From: Flavobacterium yafengii
Lineage (GTDB): Bacteria > Bacteroidota > Bacteroidia > Flavobacteriales > Flavobacteriaceae
Direction: 5' to 3'
Length of the DNA: 64,000 nt
NCBI RefSeq assembly: GCF_030010375.1
Contig: NZ_JASCRY010000001.1
Span: 248,001-312,000, forward strand
The translations under genes were made by a program, and so were the position numbers. This document shows, one piece after another, positions 27,352-36,213 of this stretch (its first letter is position 1; each line of letters begins with the position of its first letter). The notes beneath the pieces are model-generated. The model did not search any database and had not been told where the DNA came from. It saw nothing but the letters and a program-made list of their open reading frames with translations.

Positions 27352-27475
27352 TGAAAATGATTGTAGTATTCCTCTGTTCAGCCTTCTACGAAAAGAAGGA
27401 GCCAAGACCGGAATTATTTAGTAAATAAAAAGAGTAAGACGTGCTGAAATAAATTCAACAGAAGCAGAAATGAAT

Positions 27476-27829
27476 TCAGCTTAAACTATCTACTGGAGGG
27501 CCTCGAAGGGAATACAAACTGCCGGAAAACGAAATAACCGTTTCCGCTGCAGTAAAAAAATAAGGGATTTCTTCACTACTGGAGTACAATAGGTAGGAAA
27601 AATCTTTTGGAGTTATATAACTGCCAAAAGCAAATTCACAAACATAACAATGGTCTAATTTGTGGTGCTGGTGCGTTATCTCTGTACCGGTAACATTGTA
27701 TTTATGGTGGCACTGCTTTTCGGAAAGCTGTTTAGCCAAATGCTCATACGTGTGCAATGACTGAAACAGCATTGAGAACAATACTGTAACAACCAGAGAA
27801 AGACTTACTATGAGTTTATTCTTTTTCAT
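27476..27829 (-). CDS. Small His/Cys-rich membrane-anchored protein
   Basis: From the ATG at 27829 the 117-residue protein has an N-terminal membrane or signal segment (5-24). A likely periplasmic part follows, rich in possible metal ligands: CHH (40-42), HQHH (53-56), His60, and CYVC (61-64). The tail SLRGPPVDSLS resembles the RxPP end of DUF2946-type proteins, which I recall beside metal-linked TonB receptors. The receptor gene follows after 124 bases on the same strand. I infer a role in metal binding or uptake; the family name is unsure. Confidence 0.65.
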   Translation of the reverse strand: MKKNKLIVSLSLVVTVLFSMLFQSLHTYEHLAKQLSEKQCHHKYNVTGTEITHQHHKLDHCYVCEFAFGSYITPKDFSYLLYSSSEEIPYFFTAAETVISFSGSLYSLRGPPVDSLS

Positions 27830-27862
27830 TCGAGCCAAAGGTAACAAAAACAAGAAAAAAGA

Positions 27863-27907
27863 AAACCATTTGTCTCACAAAATATATTTTTGCGAAACAA
27901 ATGGTTT
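27863..27907 (-). terminator. Terminator of asd
   Basis: The 11-bp stem AAACCATTTGT / ACAAATGGTTT has an inner CAAAA / TTTTTG stem and a T-rich minus-strand exit. Confidence 0.7.
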
Positions 27908-27929
27908 CATTTTTAAAATAAAAATTGAT

Positions 27930-28919
27930 TTACACCAATTTAGCTGCAATTAAATATTCTGCAATTTGTATCGTGTTTGTTGCTGCTCCTTTTCTCAAGT
28001 TATCCGCAACAATCCACATATTCAATGTGTTTTCTTGGCTTTCGTCACGACGAATTCTACCTACAAAAACGTCATCTTTTCCTTGTGCATACATGGGCAT
28101 TGGGTACGTATACGTGTCATTATTATCCTGAACTACTACGCCATCGGTATGATGCAAAATGTTTCTTACTTCATTTACGTCAAAGTCATTCGAGAATTCT
28201 ACGTTTACCGCTTCACTATGTCCGCCTACAATTGGTACACGAACTGCAGTAGCCGTAACAGCAATTGTATTATCACTTAAGATTTTTTTAGTTTCACGAA
28301 CTAGTTTCATCTCTTCTTTAGTGTATCCATTTTCTTCGAAAGAATCACATTGTGGAATCGCATTTCTATGAATTGGATATTTATATGCCATCTCACCTTG
28401 AACACCTGCGTATTCATTTTCCAATTGTTGCACTGCTTTTACACCTGTTCCGGTGATGGATTGGTAGGTAGAAACAATCACACGTTTGATGTTGTATTTT
28501 CTGTGCAAAGGAGCCAAAACCAATACCATTTGAATAGTAGAACAGTTAGGATTCGCAATGATTTTATCAGCTGCAGTCAATTCCGTTGCATTGATTTCCG
28601 GAACGATTAATTTTTTGGTTGGGTCCATTCTCCAAGCCGATGAATTATCGATAACAGTTGTTCCTGCTGCCGCAAATTTTGGAGCCCACTCCAATGACGT
28701 GTCGCCACCTGCAGAGAACAAAGCAATATCTGCTTTCATGTCTACTGCCGTTTGCATGCCCACCACTTTATATTTTTTACCCTTGTACTCAATTTCTTTA
28801 CCCACTGATCGCTCAGAAGCAACCGGAATTAATTCTGTTACGGGGAAATTTCTTTCTGCCAAAACTTTCAACATTACCTCGCCAACCATTCCGGTAGCGC
28901 CTACAACTGCTATTCTCAT
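27930..28919 (-). CDS. asd: Aspartate-semialdehyde dehydrogenase
   Basis: The 329-residue enzyme reduces aspartyl phosphate to aspartate semialdehyde on the path to lysine, diaminopimelate, threonine and methionine. It has the NADP-binding GATGMVGEVM (8-17), the nucleophile Cys126 in NPNCSTIQM and the general base His234 in VGGHSEAV. Length and motifs fit the family. It is monocistronic, with a clear -33/-7 promoter and a hairpin terminator. Open frames on the opposite strand are shadows of its codon use. Confidence 0.97.
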   Translation of the reverse strand: MRIAVVGATGMVGEVMLKVLAERNFPVTELIPVASERSVGKEIEYKGKKYKVVGMQTAVDMKADIALFSAGGDTSLEWAPKFAAAGTTVIDNSSAWRMDPTKKLIVPEINATELTAADKIIANPNCSTIQMVLVLAPLHRKYNIKRVIVSTYQSITGTGVKAVQQLENEYAGVQGEMAYKYPIHRNAIPQCDSFEENGYTKEEMKLVRETKKILSDNTIAVTATAVRVPIVGGHSEAVNVEFSNDFDVNEVRNILHHTDGVVVQDNNDTYTYPMPMYAQGKDDVFVGRIRRDESQENTLNMWIVADNLRKGAATNTIQIAEYLIAAKLV

Positions 28920-28955
28920 CTTATATTTTTATTATTGAATATTAAATTTGAAGTA

Positions 28956-28985
28956 CAAAAGTAAGTAATATTGAAATCAAAACAA
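28956..28985 (-). promoter_or_regulatory. asd promoter
   Basis: On the minus strand TTG (28985-28983) and TACTTTTG (28963-28956) are separated by 19 bases, a full match to the Bacteroidota consensus, 36 bases before the ATG. Confidence 0.7.
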
Positions 28986-29072
28986 GTGGCTTCACAAAAA
29001 ATAACAAAATGTTATATTTGCAACAAATAGTTAGTCTCAAATCTGCGGTATCATTTTATTTCATAAAAGCCC

Positions 29073-29103
29073 AAAGAAAAACCGCCTCAATTACGAAGCG
29101 ATT
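29073..29103 (-). terminator. Terminator of mscL
   Basis: On the minus strand AATCGCTTC / GAGGCGGTT forms a stem with loop GTAATT, followed by a T run. Confidence 0.65.
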
Positions 29104-29130
29104 TAGTTAGAATATATACTGTAGCGGAAA

Positions 29131-29550
29131 TTATTTTTTCAATAAATCTCTAATCTGAGTCAATAATTCTTCTTGAGTTGGTCCAGCTGGAGCAGCTACA
29201 ACAACAACTTCTTCTTTCTTTCTGGCTTTTTCAGCAGCTCTCAAAACAACGAAAATAAAGAACGCAATAATGATGAAATTAATAATCGCCTGAACCAAGT
29301 TTCCGTATGTAATTACAGCGGCACCGGCAGTTTTGGCAGCAGCTAACGTTTCGTAACTGTTCCCGTCCAGCGTTACGAATTTTTGGGTAAAATCAATTCC
29401 GCCTGTTAACAAACCAACAATTGGCATAATAACATCGTCAACAGCAGACCCAACAATTTTACCAAATGCACCACCAATAACTACTGCAGTTGCTAAACTT
29501 AAAACGTCTCCTTTCATTAAAGAAGCTTTAAAATCATTGAAAAATCCCAT
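29131..29550 (-). CDS. mscL: Large-conductance mechanosensitive channel MscL
   Basis: The 139-residue protein has the MscL N-terminal helix and first membrane segment ([27 protein letters not shown]), a periplasmic loop, a second membrane segment (about 85-105) and a C-terminal cytoplasmic helix ([15 protein letters not shown]). It forms a pentameric inner-membrane safety valve under osmotic downshock. The alanine/valine-rich linker before the final helix is family-typical. Monocistronic with its own terminator. Confidence 0.95.
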   Translation of the reverse strand: MGFFNDFKASLMKGDVLSLATAVVIGGAFGKIVGSAVDDVIMPIVGLLTGGIDFTQKFVTLDGNSYETLAAAKTAGAAVITYGNLVQAIINFIIIAFFIFVVLRAAEKARKKEEVVVVAAPAGPTQEELLTQIRDLLKK

Positions 29551-29641
29551 AATTTATTTTTTTTAGGTTAAAATTTATCTTTACAAAAACGAATTTAATA
29601 AAAATCATAACACAATTAACAGTCTTTTACCCAATATTTAA

Positions 29642-32089
29642 TTACTCCCTGTAAAATACCCGTTTCACTCGTTGGGAAATACTGGTCAGAATTTCATAAG
29701 GAATTGTGTTTAGTTTTTGCGCCATATACGTTACCGTTGGGCTTTCGCCAAAAATAATTATCTGATCTCCTTCTGCACATTCTATGTCAGTAACATCAAC
29801 CATCAGCATATCCATACAGATACTGCCAACAATCGATGCTTTTGATTTTTTAATCGTTACAAAACCAACACTATTTCCCCAACTTCTGGAAATTCCATCG
29901 GCATACCCAATAGGAATTGTGGCAATTTTTGTGGGCTTCTCCGCAATGAATCGTCTGCCATAGCCTACACTTTCACCGGTACTAATACTTCTGATTTGTG
30001 AAATCACTGATTTTAGCGTACCCACATTTTCCAACTTTTTTTGTTCTTCGGCATCATTCGAAACTCCATAAAGACCAATGCCCAACCGAACCATATCGTA
30101 TTGGGAATTAGGATAATTACTGATTCCCGAGGTATTCAAGATGTGTCGCAATGGTTTTATTTGCAATTCTGCCATCAATTTAGACGATAATTTTTCGAAT
30201 AAATCAATTTGTGAATGTGCAAAATCCTTATATTCCAAGTCATCACTTGTCGCCATGTGCGACAAAATACTTTTTACTTTAACGGTTTTATTTCCTTTTA
30301 AAGTCGCAATCAAATCATCAATTGTATTGTTCTCAAAACCCAAACGATGCATTCCCGTGTCGAGTTTGATGTGTATCGGAAATTGGTTTAAACTCTTTTG
30401 TTCGGCAATTTTCAGGAACGCATGGAGTCCTTTTAAACTGTAAATTTCAGGTTCCAATTGGTGTTGAATAATCGCAGAAAAACTGGTCGTTTCAGGATTT
30501 AAAACCATAATAGGCAAATGAATTCCTGCGCTTTTCAGCGAAATTCCCTCATCGGCGAAAGCCACACCCAGATAATCCACTTTGTGATGTTCCAGTAATT
30601 TAGCGATTTCAAAACCGCCATTTCCATATCCGAAAGCCTTCACCATCACCATAATCTTGACATTCGGCTTCAATTTTGATTTAAAGAAATTCAGGTTATA
30701 ACTAATCGCATTCAGGTTGATTTCCAGAACAGTTTCATGTGTTTTTTCCTCTAATAAAGAAACAATTTCTTCAAATTGAAACGTTCTCGCTCCTTTGATT
30801 AAAATGGTTTCATTGGCAAAATTCAAATCATCGAATTTTGATATAAACTCGGCTGTATTTTTATAGGTGATGCAATTGGCAAACTTCTTTTCGAATGCCG
30901 AAATGGTTTCTCCAATCCCGATAACGCGATCTATTTTATTCGAAACAATCAACTGGGAAACTTTGGTATACAATTCGTCATTAGACAAACCACTTTGAAA
31001 AATATCCGAAAGAATCACCGTTTTCTTCTTGTATTGTTTTTGACTTTCGAGAAAATCCAACGCTATTTTCAACGACTGGAAATCGGAACTGTAACTGTCG
31101 TCAATAATACTGCAGTTGTTGATTCCGTTCTTGACTTTCAAACGCATTTCTACCGGGTACAACAATTCCATTCTATTTTGAATGGTTTTTTCATCGTATT
31201 TAAAATACAATAAAACCATCAAACAGGAAATTGCATTTTCAACAGATGCTTTATCCTGAAAGGGAATTATCAATTCGAATGAATCTCCTTTATATCGGTA
31301 TTGAATGATGGTGGTGTCGTTTTTTATCGCTGCATTATAGACAAAAACATCCGCTTCTTGTGAGTCAAAACTCCAAGTAAACACATTTGTTTTTGGAAAA
31401 ATAATGGCATCAACCATTTCGTTTTTTTGGTAAATAACCACTTCTGAATCTTCAAAAAGAGTAATTTTCTCTCTTATTTTATTCTCTAAACTTATAAAAC
31501 CTTCATCATGTGCAGAACCAATACTGGTAAGAATCCCAATCGTAGGCTTGATTATTTTCTGCAGTTTCTCCATTTCAGAATGCGTAGAAATTCCTGCTTC
31601 AAAAATTCCCAGATTGTGTTGCTCATTGATTGCAATTACTGACAATGGTACGCCAATTTGTGAGTTGTAGCTCTTTGGACTTCGAATAACATTATAATCA
31701 GGACTCAATAAAAAATTAAGCCATTCCTTAACTATCGTTTTACCATTACTTCCGGTCAATCCGATAATAGGGAAGTCAAAAAGACTGCGATAGTTTGCCG
31801 CAAATTGTTGCAAAGCGGTTAGTGTATTTTCGACAACAAAGAAATTAGCTTTACCCTCGCATTCTTCCGGAATATGGGTAACCACAAAATTCTGAACGCC
31901 AGTTGCAATTAAATTCTTGATGTATCGATGTGCGTCATTATTGGCTCCGACCAATGCAAAAAACAAAGTCTGCGGTCCGTTTTGCAAAGAACGGCTGTCT
32001 ATAGCAATCGTATCTACGGCTAAATTAGCGTTGTTACCAATGAATGTAGCAGGAATATTTTGAATACTTTTTAGGATTTTCTGGCTCAT
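29642..32089 (-). CDS. Bifunctional MurF-alanine racemase
   Basis: The 815-residue fusion joins two steps of peptidoglycan precursor synthesis. Residues 1-445 are MurF, adding D-Ala-D-Ala to UDP-MurNAc-tripeptide, with the ATP loop GSNGKT at 113-118. Residues from about 455 are a PLP-dependent alanine racemase that makes the D-alanine, with the PLP lysine in MVMVKAFGYGNG (about 480) and the RLGIGLYGVS block. This fusion is widespread in Bacteroidota. A -7 box lies at 32166. Coupling may channel D-alanine locally, which is an inference. Confidence 0.95.
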   Translation of the reverse strand: MSQKILKSIQNIPATFIGNNANLAVDTIAIDSRSLQNGPQTLFFALVGANNDAHRYIKNLIATGVQNFVVTHIPEECEGKANFFVVENTLTALQQFAANYRSLFDFPIIGLTGSNGKTIVKEWLNFLLSPDYNVIRSPKSYNSQIGVPLSVIAINEQHNLGIFEAGISTHSEMEKLQKIIKPTIGILTSIGSAHDEGFISLENKIREKITLFEDSEVVIYQKNEMVDAIIFPKTNVFTWSFDSQEADVFVYNAAIKNDTTIIQYRYKGDSFELIIPFQDKASVENAISCLMVLLYFKYDEKTIQNRMELLYPVEMRLKVKNGINNCSIIDDSYSSDFQSLKIALDFLESQKQYKKKTVILSDIFQSGLSNDELYTKVSQLIVSNKIDRVIGIGETISAFEKKFANCITYKNTAEFISKFDDLNFANETILIKGARTFQFEEIVSLLEEKTHETVLEINLNAISYNLNFFKSKLKPNVKIMVMVKAFGYGNGGFEIAKLLEHHKVDYLGVAFADEGISLKSAGIHLPIMVLNPETTSFSAIIQHQLEPEIYSLKGLHAFLKIAEQKSLNQFPIHIKLDTGMHRLGFENNTIDDLIATLKGNKTVKVKSILSHMATSDDLEYKDFAHSQIDLFEKLSSKLMAELQIKPLRHILNTSGISNYPNSQYDMVRLGIGLYGVSNDAEEQKKLENVGTLKSVISQIRSISTGESVGYGRRFIAEKPTKIATIPIGYADGISRSWGNSVGFVTIKKSKASIVGSICMDMLMVDVTDIECAEGDQIIIFGESPTVTYMAQKLNTIPYEILTSISQRVKRVFYRE

Positions 32090-32165
32090 GGTATTAGAAA
32101 GAGATTGAAGTAGATTTTTTATAGAAATTACTCTTTTAATAGTTGGTCTATTTGTAAAACTTCCT

Positions 32166-32173
32166 CAAAAATA
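32166..32173 (-). promoter_or_regulatory. -7 box of murF-alr
   Basis: Minus-strand TATTTTTG, about 76 bases before the start codon. Confidence 0.4.
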
Positions 32174-32281
32174 ACACTTCTTTTCAAAACGAGGACTTAG
32201 ATATACTATAATTATACCCAATTCCGTTTATTTAAGAAAAAGAAACAATAGCATTAGCTTTACTAATTTTGACAGATTACT

Positions 32282-32289
32282 TATATTTG
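32282..32289 (+). promoter_or_regulatory. -7 box of the 32313 membrane protein gene
   Basis: TATATTTG matches TAnnTTTG and leaves a short leader of about 20 bases to the TTG start. Confidence 0.5.
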
Positions 32290-32312
32290 TTTTTAGATAA
32301 AAATCAGACGTT

Positions 32313-32918
32313 TTGAAAAAAATCCTCCCATTGTTTTCCTATGTTTTCCATCCGATATTCATACCGGCAATGGCTACGTTGTTTTATCTTTCTTTCAGCG
32401 GCGGTGAATTTGTAAATCAAGAAAAACTATTCATTTTTTTTCAGGTTCTGGTGGTAACGGTAGTTCTGCCTTCTTTGGTGTTTTTATTATTACGCACGGC
32501 AGGAAACATAGATTCCATAATGCTTGCCGAAGTATCCCAACGCAAAATTCCATTAATACTTCACTGTTTTTTGCTCATCCTTTTGGTAAAAAAAAGTATT
32601 ACAATAGACCGATATCCTGAGTTGCACTTTTTTCTGCTGGGTGCGCTTTTGAGTACTATATTGGCGCTTATTCTTTTGTTTCTCAATATAAAAGCGAGCC
32701 TTCATATGATAGCAATCAGCTCCTTAACGGTTTTTATAATTGGATTGAGCTTACACCTACAAATTCAGATTACATTTACTATTGCAACATTGATTCTCCT
32801 AAATGGTTTTGTAGCTTCTTCACGATTAGAAATGAAAGCACACACGAATAAAGAATTGATTATAGGTTTTATACTGGGAGCAGTACCTCAGTTGCTTTTG
32901 TTGGTGCTGTGGCTATAA
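32313..32918 (+). CDS. Integral membrane protein, possibly PAP2-like
   Basis: The 201-residue protein is almost entirely hydrophobic, with about six membrane segments. I chose the TTG at 32313 (MKKILPLFSYVFHPIFIPA) because a -7 box ends 23 bases before it and the next ATG would cut into the first segment. The opening FSYVFHP and ASLHMIAISSLTVFIIG with a conserved-looking His recall PAP2-superfamily membrane proteins of flavobacteria, but the full phosphatase signature is not visible. Function unknown. Its end overlaps that of the convergent beta-barrel gene by six bases. Confidence 0.7.
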   Translation: MKKILPLFSYVFHPIFIPAMATLFYLSFSGGEFVNQEKLFIFFQVLVVTVVLPSLVFLLLRTAGNIDSIMLAEVSQRKIPLILHCFLLILLVKKSITIDRYPELHFFLLGALLSTILALILLFLNIKASLHMIAISSLTVFIIGLSLHLQIQITFTIATLILLNGFVASSRLEMKAHTNKELIIGFILGAVPQLLLLVLWL

Positions 32919-33614
32919 AATGTAGAATATAATTCCAATATTCAGTGATTTCATAGCAACCGATTCGTCATTGACTTTTGCAGATTTAAACAGCGAATTC
33001 AAACCGTAATACGCATATAAATTAATCGTATTATAACCCGATGAAATATAAGCGCCGTACTGAAATTTATTAAAATCTTGATTTCCTGTCACTATGACTT
33101 TCCCATCAGCACTATTGAAAATAGATCTGTCATAGAGCAAATAACTCAATTTAAATCCTCCGTAAATTCTCCAAAATTTATGACTTTCATAAGTAGAAGT
33201 TCTCCATCTGAACTCAAGAGGGACATCAACAGAAAGCAGAGAGAATTTATTTTTATCGTAAACAATATCCGAATCGATAATAGTATATACCGGCGTTCCT
33301 GCGGGTGAAGAAATAGCAAGATTCTGATTGTAATTATTGTATGAAAAACCAATACCGGAAGCTATTGCAACCGTTCTTTTTTTATTAATGGGCATGTCTC
33401 TTAGAAAACCTGCCGAAAGACCCGAAGAAAATTTACTTTGGGACAATCCAGACGACTTATTCATCAAGGTATTGTACGTTATTGCAAAATAAAACTGATC
33501 TTCTCTATACAAAGAATCAACTTTTACAATGACAGTATCCTGATTTGCTGCGTTTTCTTGGGAAAAAACATTCAAAACCGATAAAAGAAGAAAACAACTA
33601 AGAAAAATTCGCAT
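32913..33614 (-). CDS. Outer-membrane beta-barrel protein (PorT-like family)
   Basis: The 233-residue product has a signal peptide (MRIFLSCFLLLSVLNVFSQ). Alternating hydrophobic strands follow, ending in SLNIGIIFYIL as in outer-membrane barrels. Strand blocks such as KFSLLSVDVPLEFRWR and FWRIYGGFKLSYLL are typical of the PorT-like OMP_b-brl_2 family. This family includes the type IX secretion protein PorT/SprT, but I cannot tell whether this is that gene or another small barrel. It stands alone, convergent with the membrane protein. Confidence 0.8.
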   Translation of the reverse strand: MRIFLSCFLLLSVLNVFSQENAANQDTVIVKVDSLYREDQFYFAITYNTLMNKSSGLSQSKFSSGLSAGFLRDMPINKKRTVAIASGIGFSYNNYNQNLAISSPAGTPVYTIIDSDIVYDKNKFSLLSVDVPLEFRWRTSTYESHKFWRIYGGFKLSYLLYDRSIFNSADGKVIVTGNQDFNKFQYGAYISSGYNTINLYAYYGLNSLFKSAKVNDESVAMKSLNIGIIFYIL

Positions 33615-33686
33615 ATTGTTTTGGGTTTAAATTGCTCAATGGTTGTTTAAAACACCTTCTAGGTTTCAATTCTCATTATAACGTTA

Positions 33687-33694
33687 CAAATATA
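33687..33694 (-). promoter_or_regulatory. -7 box of the beta-barrel gene
   Basis: The minus strand reads TATATTTGTAAC, about 73 bases before the start codon. Confidence 0.45.
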
Positions 33695-33910
33695 ACATTT
33701 TGATGGTTTTCTTATAGATAATGGTGACAAATAAACTTTCACGAAAATGAATCGATACAAAACCAAAAAATAATTAACATATTGACTCTGCCAAGTTTAA
33801 TATTTTTCGAATAAATTGCTTGTTAAAAAATTAAAACCAATATTTTTACTTTAAAATATTTTTACGATTACTCAAAAACGTCTTCAAATCAGACTTAAAA
33901 CAATACAACG

Positions 33911-34810
33911 ATGCAAATTGGAATTATAGGATTAGGAAAAATGGGCTTCAACCTTGCCCTTAATTTACAGCGAAATGGCTACGAAGTAGTAGCCCAAGAT
34001 GTCAATACTGACTTTGTTACAAAAATTGGTCAGGAAGGAATCACAACCGCACTTTCCGTGAAAGAATTATGTCAGAAATTGAACGACCGAAAAGTGATTT
34101 GGCTAATGGTTCCTGCAGGAGAAATTGTAGATGGAGTAATCACTTCATTGCTTCCTTTTTTAGAAAAAAACGATATTATCATTGACGGAGGAAACTCTAA
34201 CTATAAAGATTCCAAGCGTCGTTATTCACAACTAAAGGAACTTGGTATTGACTTTTTGGATTGTGGAACTTCAGGCGGAACTTCGGGAGCTTTGAATGGT
34301 GCTTGTACAATGATTGGGGGAGAACCAGCCGTATTTGATTATGTCGCACAAGTTTTCAAGGATATTTCTGTTGAAAATGGTCATTTATATACTGGTGCAG
34401 CCGGAAGTGGACATTTTACTAAAATGGTTCACAACGGCATCGAATACGGAATGATGCAATCTATTGCCGAAGGTTTTGAAGTTTTTGAACATTCTGAATT
34501 TGACATTGATTTCGAAAAAACAGCCAAACTGTTCAATCACGGTTCCGTCGTGCGCAGTTGGTTAATGGAACTCACCGAAAATGCTTTCTCAAAAGACCCA
34601 AAACTAGACAGCATCAAAGGAATTATGCATTCCTCCGGCGAAGGAAAATGGACATTGGAAACCGCTTTAGACTTAGGCGTTCCTACTCCGGTTATTGCAC
34701 TTTCCATCATGATGCGCTACCGTTCCCAAATGCAAGATACTTTCTCTGGAAAAGTGGTAGCGGCACTTCGCAATGAATTTGGCGGTCACGCTGTCGAAAA
34801 AAACGAATAA
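33911..34810 (+). CDS. gnd: 6-phosphogluconate dehydrogenase, short NAD-type
   Basis: The 299-residue enzyme oxidises 6-phosphogluconate to ribulose 5-phosphate and CO2. It has the Rossmann loop GLGKMG (7-12), the substrate blocks DGGNSNYKDS and GTSGGTSGA, and the catalytic KMVHNGIEYGMMQ. It belongs to the short class (about 300 residues rather than 470). After the second strand it has an acidic residue (AQDVN) where NADP-dependent enzymes carry NRT, which suggests NAD preference. First gene of a gluconate operon with gntP and gntK. Confidence 0.93.
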   Translation: MQIGIIGLGKMGFNLALNLQRNGYEVVAQDVNTDFVTKIGQEGITTALSVKELCQKLNDRKVIWLMVPAGEIVDGVITSLLPFLEKNDIIIDGGNSNYKDSKRRYSQLKELGIDFLDCGTSGGTSGALNGACTMIGGEPAVFDYVAQVFKDISVENGHLYTGAAGSGHFTKMVHNGIEYGMMQSIAEGFEVFEHSEFDIDFEKTAKLFNHGSVVRSWLMELTENAFSKDPKLDSIKGIMHSSGEGKWTLETALDLGVPTPVIALSIMMRYRSQMQDTFSGKVVAALRNEFGGHAVEKNE

Positions 34811-34873
34811 CCTGATTACTCAATACCCGCAAACCAATTCGAAGATAATTTTTAATTTTTCAAATTCAAGTAC

Positions 34874-36193
34874 ATGTCAATATTGATCTTAATTGCAAGT
34901 ATCCTTTTATTACTTGTCTTGATATCCGCAGTAAAACTCAATGCGTTCATCTCGTTGATTATCGCTTCTTTTTTTGTGGGAATTGCCAAAGGCATGCTCT
35001 TTCCTGACATCATAAATTCCCTCCAACAAGGAATTGGAAGCACACTAGGTTCTTTGATTTTGATTATTGCCCTTGGAGTTATACTAGGAAATATACTTTC
35101 AGATAGTGGCGCGGCACAACGAATAAGTTCAGTTATGATTCGGTCTGTTGGAGTGAAACACATCAAATGGGCGATGTTGCTTACGGGTTTTGCAGTAGGA
35201 ATTTCGATGTTTTACAATGCCGGATTTGTGATTTTGATTCCAATGGTTTTCGCTGTTGCAAAAAGCACGAAGCAACCTATAATTTATCTTGGAATTGCCA
35301 TGGCATCTGCACTTTCGGTGACACACGGTTTTTTGCCGCCTCATCCGGGACCTACAGCCATTGCCGTAATTTTCAAGGCTGATATTGGCAAAACGCTGTT
35401 GTTCGGATTGATAATTGCTATTCCTACTTTATTGATTGCCGGAATTGTTTTTCCAGAGTTCATTAAGAAGATAGTCGCCAATCCGCCCAAAGGATTATTC
35501 GAAAGCAAAATATTCGCTGACAACGAAATGCCTTCTTTCATAATCAGTTTTATAACGGCTCTTATTCCTGTTATCTTAATGGCTTTGGCAACAATAAGTG
35601 AGTTAACCTTGCCTGAAATATCTTCTTTACGTCATACACTTGGATTTATTGGGAGCCCAACCACTTCCATGCTTCTCGCGGTATTGTTTGCAATTGTTTT
35701 TTTAGGCATCAATCGCGGTAGAAAAATGCAGGACATTATGGATAAATCCAGTTCGGCACTGAGTTCAGCAACTATGATTATTATGATTATTGCGGCTGGA
35801 GGAGCTTTCAAACAAGTACTGATTGACAGTGGTATTGGTACGGATTTAGCTGTTTTTTTCGAAACATCAACACTTTCTCCATTAGTATTAGGTTGGCTTG
35901 TGGCAACGATTATTCGGATTGCTTTGGGTTCAGCAACTGTGGCAGGATTAACTGCGGCAGGGATTGTGCAACCTTTGGTGGTCAGTTCAGGAATAAGTCC
36001 AGAATTGATGGTATTATCAATTGGAGCCGGAAGTTTAATGTGTTCTCACGTGAATGATACTGGATTCTGGATGTTTAAAGAGTATTTCGGAATCAGTATT
36101 TCAGATACGTTTAAAACATGGACTGTAATGGAAACTATCATTGGAGTAATGGGATTGATTGGCGTACTATTACTGAATTTACTAGTGGGATAA
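34874..36193 (+). CDS. gntP: Gluconate:H+ symporter, GntP family
   Basis: The 439-residue inner-membrane permease has about twelve hydrophobic segments and GntP blocks such as ITHGFLPPHPGPTAIA-like VTHGFLPPHPGPTAIA, GSATVAGLTAAGI and CSHVNDTGFWMFKEYF. It should import gluconate or a related sugar acid. It begins 63 bases after gnd and ends 20 bases before gntK, so the three genes form one unit. Confidence 0.95.
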   Translation: MSILILIASILLLLVLISAVKLNAFISLIIASFFVGIAKGMLFPDIINSLQQGIGSTLGSLILIIALGVILGNILSDSGAAQRISSVMIRSVGVKHIKWAMLLTGFAVGISMFYNAGFVILIPMVFAVAKSTKQPIIYLGIAMASALSVTHGFLPPHPGPTAIAVIFKADIGKTLLFGLIIAIPTLLIAGIVFPEFIKKIVANPPKGLFESKIFADNEMPSFIISFITALIPVILMALATISELTLPEISSLRHTLGFIGSPTTSMLLAVLFAIVFLGINRGRKMQDIMDKSSSALSSATMIIMIIAAGGAFKQVLIDSGIGTDLAVFFETSTLSPLVLGWLVATIIRIALGSATVAGLTAAGIVQPLVVSSGISPELMVLSIGAGSLMCSHVNDTGFWMFKEYFGISISDTFKTWTVMETIIGVMGLIGVLLLNLLVG

Positions 36194-36213
36194 CCCCAAT
36201 TAAACTAAAGAAA

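Noticed and set aside
27361..27475. Riboswitch upstream of the TonB receptor
   Set aside because: Only a short CCTTCT/AGAAGG hairpin is present; no cobalamin-type or other conserved box was seen.
27925..28938. Several long open frames opposite to asd
   Set aside because: They follow the codon pattern of asd on the other strand, have no recognisable protein features, and asd is certain.
32913..33614. Naming the beta-barrel gene porT/sprT of the type IX secretion system
   Set aside because: Family resemblance only; no other secretion genes nearby and no diagnostic block that I can recall with certainty.
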